In this document: positions 5,470-9,941 of the stretch, piece by piece
How positions within the stretch are numbered: the stretch's first letter is position 1
Layout of the letters: every line of letters starts with the position of its first letter
From: Flavobacteriaceae bacterium
GTDB taxonomy: Bacteria; Bacteroidota; Bacteroidia; Flavobacteriales; Weeksellaceae
DNA: 9,941 nucleotides
NCBI GenBank assembly: GCA_031273305.1
Contig: JAISSC010000192.1
Location: 1-9,941 of the forward strand
Direction: 5' to 3'
Translations under genes and position numbers: made by a program
The notes under the pieces: generated by a model
What the model was told of the DNA's origin: nothing
Seen by the model: only the letters and a program-made list of their open reading frames with translations
Database searches by the model: none

Positions 5470-6219
5470 ATGAAAAAAAATAGTATTATAGTAGCCTTGT
5501 GCTTAGTATCTTTCCCACTGATGTCTCAAAAAATAACAGAACTTAAGACCGATAAAGAAAAACTTTCTTATTCCTTAGGAGTTAATATCGCTCAGAATAT
5601 CAAACAGCAGGATATGGCGGATGATGTGGATTTGAACCTATTCAACCAGGCGATGAAAGATGAATTAAGTGGAAAAGAATTGGTTTTTCCGTTAGATTCC
5701 ATGAATACTTTTATGCAAAGTTATTTCACTAAAAAAAGAGAAGAATTTGAGAAGAAGAGGAAGGAACAAGGAGAGAAAAATAAGGTAGAAGGAGAAAAGT
5801 TTTTAGAGCAGAATAAAAAGAAGAAAGGAATTGTTACTACAGCGTCAGGTCTTCAATATGAAGTTCTGACTAAAGGAAAATCTACCGAAAAACCAACCGC
5901 ACAAGATTTGGTAAAGGTTAAATATGTCGGAAAATTATTAGACGGAACCATATTTGACTCCACAGACAAAAACAACAACGGGGAACCGATAGAGTTCACG
6001 TTGAATCAGGTAATAAAAGGATGGACGGAAGGAGTAGGGCTGATGACCAAAGGCTCTAAATACCGATTCTTTATCCCTTCGGATTTAGCTTATGGAGCAA
6101 ACGGAGCAGGAAGAGATATTGGTCCGGATGCGGTTTTAATTTTTGAAGTGGAGTTGATAGATTTTACTAAACAAGATGCTCCTCCGGCTGTGGCTCCTGC
6201 ACCTCATTCGCATGATTAA
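5470..6219 (+). CDS. Exported FKBP-type peptidyl-prolyl cis-trans isomerase (FkpA/Mip-like)
   Basis: Predicted periplasmic proline isomerase and folding helper. From the preferred start it has 249 residues: a signal peptide (MKKN, hydrophobic core IIVALCLVSFPLM, cleavage near residue 20), the helical N-terminal FKBP dimerisation domain (about 22-88, with LSYSLGVNIAQN), a highly charged Lys/Glu helix (about 88-120), and a C-terminal FKBP domain (about 145-232). The active-site set is complete: Y152, F162-D163, F176, V181-I182, W185, Y208, F225. The tail is Pro/Ala-rich and ends HSHD. An in-frame ATG at 5443 would add nine residues; I prefer 5470 because it gives a compact signal peptide. A paralogue follows after 37 bases and is probably co-transcribed. 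Confidence 0.9.
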   Translation: MKKNSIIVALCLVSFPLMSQKITELKTDKEKLSYSLGVNIAQNIKQQDMADDVDLNLFNQAMKDELSGKELVFPLDSMNTFMQSYFTKKREEFEKKRKEQGEKNKVEGEKFLEQNKKKKGIVTTASGLQYEVLTKGKSTEKPTAQDLVKVKYVGKLLDGTIFDSTDKNNNGEPIEFTLNQVIKGWTEGVGLMTKGSKYRFFIPSDLAYGANGAGRDIGPDAVLIFEVELIDFTKQDAPPAVAPAPHSHD

Positions 6220-6256
6220 ATAAAATAAGATAAATTATACAAAACTGTTTAACACA

Positions 6257-7033
6257 ATGATCAAAAAAACACTTTTACTAACATTAACAGGTCTGATGCT
6301 TGTTTCATGTGATAAAGAAAAAAAAGTTACCGAGCTAAAAACAGATGATGAAAAGGCTGCTTATGCCATAGGATTGGATTTAGCCCGTAATTTTAAGGTT
6401 CAGGGATTTGATAAGGACTTGGATGTCGATATTATCAAACAGGCAATGAAAGATAAATTCGAAAATAAAGAATTATTGTTTTCAGAAGATTCCATACAGT
6501 CTTTTATGGCTGATTATGTTCCTAAGCATTTGGAAAAAGTAGCAAAAAGAAACGCAGAAGAAAGCAAGAAGTTTCTGGAAGATAACAAGAAAAAGACAGG
6601 AATTAAAACTACGGCATCCGGACTTCAATATAAAGTTGAAAAGGAAGGAACCGGAGCTAAGCCTACGGATGATGATCTGGTATCTGCACATTATGTATTG
6701 AAAACCATAGACGGTTCCGTAGTGCAGGATTCTAAAAAACAGACGGCAGGTAAACCTGCGGATATTCCTTTGGCTAGGGTAGTACCCGGATGGAAAGAAG
6801 GAGTAAAACTAATGTCTAAAGGAGCGAAATATATTTTATATGTTCCTTCTGAACTTGCTTATGGAGAGAACGGACCTGCAGGCCCAAATCAGGCGTTGAT
6901 ATTTGAGGTAGAATTAGTAGACTTCAAACCTATTCCTAAAGAAGAAGAACAGCAGCCACAAGGGCAGCAATTGACTCCGGAGCAGATAGAACAGTTGAGA
7001 CAACAAATGCAACAAAGTCAGGGAGGGCAATAA
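6257..7033 (+). CDS. FKBP-type isomerase lipoprotein with an altered active site
   Basis: Paralogue of the preceding gene with the same order of parts, but membrane-anchored: lipobox LVSC gives lipidated Cys18, followed by DKEKK, a charged start loosely like the K-(D/E)-rich surface-export signals described for Bacteroidota lipoproteins. The N-terminal FKBP helical domain spans about 24-95 and the FKBP domain about 138-223. Y146, V175-V176, W179, Y202 and F216 are kept, but the usual FD pair reads VVQDS (155-159), with one extra residue and the Phe lost, and the second core Phe position reads I170. Isomerase activity may be low and a chaperone role is possible. The C-terminus (about 229-258) is rich in Gln and Glu. 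A strong terminator follows. Confidence 0.9.
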   Translation: MIKKTLLLTLTGLMLVSCDKEKKVTELKTDDEKAAYAIGLDLARNFKVQGFDKDLDVDIIKQAMKDKFENKELLFSEDSIQSFMADYVPKHLEKVAKRNAEESKKFLEDNKKKTGIKTTASGLQYKVEKEGTGAKPTDDDLVSAHYVLKTIDGSVVQDSKKQTAGKPADIPLARVVPGWKEGVKLMSKGAKYILYVPSELAYGENGPAGPNQALIFEVELVDFKPIPKEEEQQPQGQQLTPEQIEQLRQQMQQSQGGQ

Positions 7034-7054
7034 TTCAAAGATATAAAGCCTAAG

Positions 7055-7096
7055 AAAACTCTTATTATAACTTATAATAGGAGTTTTTCTTTTTAT
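7055..7096 (+). terminator. Intrinsic terminator after the FKBP pair
   Basis: AAAACTCTTATTATAA (7055-7070) pairs with TTATAATAGGAGTTTT (7072-7087) along 16 positions with a single T-G wobble; the innermost pairs must open to form a loop. T-rich sequence TTCTTTTT follows at once. It lies 21 bases after the stop at 7033 and should end the FKBP transcript. Because the stem begins with four A residues it could act in both directions. Confidence 0.85.
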
Positions 7097-7122
7097 AAAA
7101 ACCTTATTCCAAATCCATTTAG

Positions 7123-7130
7123 TAAATTTG
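7123..7130 (+). promoter_or_regulatory. Bacteroidota-type -7 box for the aminotransferase gene
   Basis: TAAATTTG exactly matches TAnnTTTG and ends 20 bases before the ATG at 7151. The in-frame GTG at 7130 begins on the last base of this box, so it would be at or before the transcription start; this decides for 7151 as the gene start. Confidence 0.65.
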
Positions 7131-7150
7131 TGGTCAAAATTTATTCCCTA

Positions 7151-8281
7151 ATGAAAAAAATACAAATGGTTGACCTGATAAGTCAATATCAACATATAAA
7201 ACCTCAGATAGATAAAGGATTTGAAGAGGTTCTGAATACGGCAGCCTTTATCAACGGGCCACAAGTGAAAACATTTACACAAAATCTCGAAAAATATTTA
7301 GAAGTTAAGCATGTAATTCCCTGTGCCAATGGAACGGAAGCCTTGCAAATAGCCTTAATGGCATTAGACCTGCAACCCGGAGATGAAGTAATAACTGCCG
7401 ACTTCACCTTTGCAGCCACAGTGGAAGTGATAAATCTTTTAAAATTAAATTCCGTTTTGGTAGATGTGGATTATGATACCTTTACCATCAATCCGGAAGC
7501 CGTAAGAAAAGCAATTACATCCAAAACAAAGGCAATTATCCCGGTGCATTTATTTGGTCAGTGTGCACCTATGGAAGAAATTCTGGAAATAGCCCAAGAG
7601 CATGATCTGTATGTAATAGAAGACACTGCACAGGCAATAGGAGCAGAGTATAAATTTAAAAACGGAGAGGTGAAAAAATCGGGAACTATAGGGACAATTG
7701 GCACCACTTCCTTTTTTCCATCCAAAAATCTGGGATGTTACGGAGACGGCGGAGCCATTTTTACCAATGATGATAAGTTGGCTCATAAGATGAGCGGAAT
7801 TGTAAATCACGGAATGTATAAAAGATATTATCATGATGAAGTAGGGGTAAATTCCAGATTAGACAGCCTGCAGGCAGTGGTTTTGGATGTTAAATTACCC
7901 TTGTTGGACTCATACAATACAAAAAGAAGAAAGGCAGCGGACTTTTACGATAAGGCTTTTGCCGGTCATCCTAACCTGATCGTTCCCGCAAGGGCGGGTT
8001 ATTCCACTCACGTATTTCATCAATATACGCTGAAAATAAAGGATGCAGAGCGTAATGCATTACAGCACTATCTTTCGGAAAGAGAGATCCCGGCGATGAT
8101 CTATTATCCGGTTCCTCTGAGAAAGCAAAAGGCTTATGATACCGGAAATTATAATGATTCCGATTTCCCTGTTACGGACAGGTTGATTAATCAGGTTATT
8201 TCTTTACCGATGCATACGGAACTGGATGAAGACCAACTTCGGTATATTACGGATAATGTGCTGAGTTTCTTTAAAAAATAA
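7151..8281 (+). CDS. DegT/DnrJ/EryC1/StrS family sugar aminotransferase
   Basis: PLP-dependent cytoplasmic enzyme of 376 residues, the usual family size. Members transfer an amino group, mostly from glutamate, to keto-sugars linked to a nucleotide, supplying amino sugars for surface polysaccharides or glycoproteins. Visible signatures: the VDLISQYQHIKPQID opening, NGTEAL (60-65) in the cofactor-phosphate region, EDTAQA with D158 as the residue expected to contact the PLP ring nitrogen, and the Schiff-base lysine K192 in SFFPSKNLGCYGDGG. The NSRLDSLQA segment typical of the family follows. It resembles the WbpE/WlbC-type branch acting on 3-keto UDP-sugars, but the substrate cannot be fixed from sequence, and no other sugar genes are in the window. 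It has its own promoter box, and a DUF2797 gene follows after 31 bases. Confidence 0.92.
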   Translation: MKKIQMVDLISQYQHIKPQIDKGFEEVLNTAAFINGPQVKTFTQNLEKYLEVKHVIPCANGTEALQIALMALDLQPGDEVITADFTFAATVEVINLLKLNSVLVDVDYDTFTINPEAVRKAITSKTKAIIPVHLFGQCAPMEEILEIAQEHDLYVIEDTAQAIGAEYKFKNGEVKKSGTIGTIGTTSFFPSKNLGCYGDGGAIFTNDDKLAHKMSGIVNHGMYKRYYHDEVGVNSRLDSLQAVVLDVKLPLLDSYNTKRRKAADFYDKAFAGHPNLIVPARAGYSTHVFHQYTLKIKDAERNALQHYLSEREIPAMIYYPVPLRKQKAYDTGNYNDSDFPVTDRLINQVISLPMHTELDEDQLRYITDNVLSFFKK

Positions 8282-8312
8282 CAGAGAGTTGAGTGATTAA
8301 ATTATATTCAGC

Positions 8313-9107
8313 ATGAAGATTACCGGGCTTTTAACTAAAATGATAACTGAAAATTCCAATCCGATTCAGTATTACCTGAATTTTGATGATGAGTTTATAA
8401 TTATCAATCAATTACTGAAAAAAAGCATTAAGATAAGGTTTAAGCATTATCAGTGTTTAGGTTGTGGAAGAGATAAAGAAATTTTTGCTATGGGATATTG
8501 TAAAAATTGTTATTTCACTTCACCTCATGCAGGGGAATGGGTAGTGAGACCTGAATTATCTACCGCACATCTGGGAAAGGCAGACCGTGATTTGGAGTTT
8601 GAAAGTCAGGCACAGCTCCAGCCTCATATTGTTTATCTGGCAAACACCGGAGGCGTAAAGGTTGGCGTAACCCGAAAATCCCAGATTCCTACCCGATGGA
8701 TAGATCAGGGCGCAGAATATGCCATTAAATTAGCCGAGACGGAAAACCGGTATGAAGCAGGTTTGATTGAAGTTGCTCTAAAGGAACATATTGCAGATAA
8801 AACCAACTTCAGGAAAATGTTAAATGAAAAGGCTCCTTTCATCGACCTGTCCATGAAAAAAAATGAATTGCTTGATTTTATCCCGAAGGAGTTACAATAC
8901 TCCATTCTGGAAGATAACCAAATAATCCCGCTTTATTATCCTATTCATTCTTATCCGCTGATGGTTAATTCTGTTAACCTTAAAAAAAATCCGGAATTTG
9001 AAGGAGTATTAATAGGGATTAAAGGGCAATATCTAATGTTTGACAATAATCTTGTCTTTAATGTAAGAAATCATGAGGGTTTTGTGGTTGAGTTGGATAT
9101 TCAATAA
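8313..9107 (+). CDS. DUF2797 family protein with a zinc ribbon and GIY-YIG-like motifs
   Basis: A 264-residue soluble protein with no signal peptide or membrane segment. An N-terminal region (1-45) is followed by a four-cysteine zinc-binding motif: C48-x2-C51 (CLGCGRDKEIF) and C63-x2-C66 (GYCKNCYF). The central part has IVYLANTGGVKVGVTRKSQ (106-124), then PTRWIDQGA (126-134) and a helix YEAGLIEVALKEHI (147-160); this is the part by which I assign DUF2797. Its Tyr, K-V-G-x-T, Arg and Glu positions follow the order seen in GIY-YIG/T5orf172-type domains, so a nucleic-acid function is possible, but this is my inference. The C-terminal 90 residues are unassigned. Probably transcribed with the upstream aminotransferase gene. 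Confidence 0.8.
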   Translation: MKITGLLTKMITENSNPIQYYLNFDDEFIIINQLLKKSIKIRFKHYQCLGCGRDKEIFAMGYCKNCYFTSPHAGEWVVRPELSTAHLGKADRDLEFESQAQLQPHIVYLANTGGVKVGVTRKSQIPTRWIDQGAEYAIKLAETENRYEAGLIEVALKEHIADKTNFRKMLNEKAPFIDLSMKKNELLDFIPKELQYSILEDNQIIPLYYPIHSYPLMVNSVNLKKNPEFEGVLIGIKGQYLMFDNNLVFNVRNHEGFVVELDIQ

Positions 9108-9114
9108 GATTCCT

Positions 9115-9408
9115 CTAATCAAGAAATAATTTATTATCTGATAATCTGTTATTATACTGTTGTATGTAAGCCTTTATCTTAAGTTCCAGTTCTTTTTTCG
9201 GATAATTTGTTAGCTTATTTTTCAATAAACTATCCTCTTTATAGTTATAGGTTCCGATAATTTTTTCCCCGTCAAAATCAATATAAAAATCATCTATCAA
9301 AAAACGGTATATCCCTTCGTTATAAAAAGCAATTCTACACAATTGGTAGAAGACAACCAGAAGCAAAAGCCTAAGTAATAGTTGTTTAATGCTTAATTTA
9401 TAATTCAC
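9115..9408 (-). CDS. Small membrane-anchored hypothetical protein
   Basis: I do not recognise this 97-residue product. It has a basic N-terminus (MNYKLSIKQ) and one strong hydrophobic segment (LLLRLLLLVVFYQLCRIAF, about 10-28), then a hydrophilic region rich in Lys, Asp, Tyr and Asn (FDGEKIIGTYNYKEDSLLK onward), which fits a single-pass inner-membrane protein. Support for a real gene: an exact -7 box TATTTTTG on the minus strand (9428-9435), 19 bases before its ATG, clean convergent packing with the DUF2797 gene (7-base gap), and no overlap with another gene. The hydrophobic start loosely recalls the N-termini of large membrane sulfatase-type proteins, but the rest does not, so a truncated relic cannot be excluded. 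Confidence 0.6.
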   Translation of the reverse strand: MNYKLSIKQLLLRLLLLVVFYQLCRIAFYNEGIYRFLIDDFYIDFDGEKIIGTYNYKEDSLLKNKLTNYPKKELELKIKAYIQQYNNRLSDNKLFLD

Positions 9409-9427
9409 ACATATAAATTTTACTGCA

Positions 9428-9435
9428 CAAAAATA
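9428..9435 (-). promoter_or_regulatory. -7 box for the minus-strand small gene
   Basis: On the minus strand this reads TATTTTTG, an exact TAnnTTTG match, with 19 bases to the ATG at 9408. A TTG (minus strand of 9458-9460) lies 22 bases further upstream, slightly longer than the usual spacing to a -33 box. Confidence 0.5.
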
Positions 9436-9545
9436 TGATTTTTTGCTAAGTTCTTAACAATTTTGTAATATTTTTATTTTCAATCTATAAAAAACTTAAA
9501 CTATATTTTATAATATAAAACATCTGTTACTTAGCATCTTTTTAC

Positions 9546-9553
9546 TAAATTTG
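9546..9553 (+). promoter_or_regulatory. Bacteroidota-type -7 box for the E2 acyltransferase gene
   Basis: TAAATTTG exactly matches TAnnTTTG and is 19 bases from the ATG at 9573. It lies in the divergent gap (9409-9572) shared with the minus-strand small gene, which is very AT-rich and holds no other gene. Confidence 0.6.
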
Positions 9554-9572
9554 TATATTATTTTTTTAAATT

Positions 9573-9941
9573 ATGACAGGATATAAACTGGTATTGCCCC
9601 CTATGGGAGAAGGTACGATGGAAGCAACCGTTACCGGATGGATAAAAAACGAAGGTGATTTTGTAAATGAAGACGAAGCAATTGTAAAAGTAGCGACGGA
9701 TAAAGTAGATTCGGATGTTCCCTCTCCTGTTTCCGGGAGGCTGGTAAAAAAATTAAAAACAGTTAACGAAATATGTAAAATAGGGGAGGTTTTCGCCATA
9801 TTGGAAATTGAAAAGGAAGAAGATACTGTTTCTCACTCTCCGGAGGAAATTATTCCGGAGGAAGATAATAATATTACAGACCCGGAAACCCTGACCGAAT
9901 TGGAACAACCCTTATGGAACGGCTCCTCTGATAAGGAGGGA
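9573..9941 (+). CDS. Dihydrolipoamide acyltransferase (E2), N-terminal part, cut by the window end
   Basis: E2 core subunit of a 2-oxo-acid dehydrogenase complex, which passes an acyl group from E1 to coenzyme A on a lipoyl arm. Only 123 residues are in the window and no stop is reached. The first 80 form a lipoyl domain: it opens YKLVLPPMGEGTMEATVTGW, and the lipoylated lysine is K44 in the signature ATDKVDSDVPSP. An acidic, flexible linker (about 80-123, many Glu, Asp, Pro, Ser) follows, as expected before the E1/E3-binding domain. The MGEG-type start and DKVDSDV suggest a branched-chain 2-oxo-acid rather than a pyruvate complex, but the catalytic domain is missing and a second lipoyl domain cannot be excluded. 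The start follows a TAAATTTG box by 19 bases. Confidence 0.9.
   Translation, partial: MTGYKLVLPPMGEGTMEATVTGWIKNEGDFVNEDEAIVKVATDKVDSDVPSPVSGRLVKKLKTVNEICKIGEVFAILEIEKEEDTVSHSPEEIIPEEDNNITDPETLTELEQPLWNGSSDKEG

Noticed and set aside
7130..7150. GTG start adding seven residues to the aminotransferase
   Set aside because: The GTG starts on the last base of the TAAATTTG promoter box, so it is unlikely to be in the mRNA; the ATG at 7151 gives the usual family N-terminus.
9566..9799. Minus-strand frame opposite the lipoyl domain
   Set aside because: The plus strand encodes an unmistakable lipoyl domain with the DKVD signature; the Ser/Thr-rich minus product is a shadow.

Overview
The window reads as chromosomal DNA of a low-GC member of the Bacteroidota, most likely class Flavobacteriia. 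Several gene starts lie 8 to 21 bases downstream of the Bacteroidota -7 promoter motif TAnnTTTG, classical Shine-Dalgarno sequences are nearly absent, and the proteins (DUF4136 lipoprotein, zinc-less DnaX, DUF2797, paired FKBP isomerases) have the look of that group. No phage, plasmid, CRISPR or defence locus is visible. Most of the window is ordinary housekeeping sequence.

Layout. Positions 1-413 hold a 110-bp inverted-repeat-bounded element (insertion-sequence remnant or MITE), two further hairpins, and the promoter of a DUF4136 outer-membrane-type lipoprotein (414-938). Positions 939-1363 are non-coding and carry a cluster of palindromic REP-like repeats. Then comes argS (arginyl-tRNA synthetase, 1364-3130), followed after 2 bases by a Fur-family metal regulator (3133-3555), and dnaX (clamp-loader gamma/tau, 3601-5318) with its own leaderless-type promoter. 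Two tandem exported FKBP-type prolyl isomerases follow (5470-6219 and 6257-7033), closed by a strong intrinsic terminator. A separate unit holds a DegT/DnrJ/EryC1 sugar aminotransferase (7151-8281) and a DUF2797 zinc-ribbon protein (8313-9107). A small minus-strand membrane-protein gene (9115-9408) converges on it. The window ends inside a lipoyl-domain E2 acyltransferase gene (9573 onward).

The most interesting point is dnaX. Its zero frame ends at 4692, just after a run of ten A residues (4672-4681), and the -1 frame continues from there for 211 codons with a tau-like C-terminal region. This is the architecture of dnaX recoding known from Escherichia coli (ribosomal -1 frameshift) and Thermus thermophilus (transcriptional slippage), and predicts a 363-residue gamma and a 572-residue tau from one gene. 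A sequencing error in the homopolymer is the main alternative. Second-tier points are a GIY-YIG-like motif set in the DUF2797 protein, loss of active-site aromatics in one of the two FKBPs, a perfect 10-bp inverted repeat upstream of the FKBP pair, and the small minus-strand gene, which has its own promoter motif.
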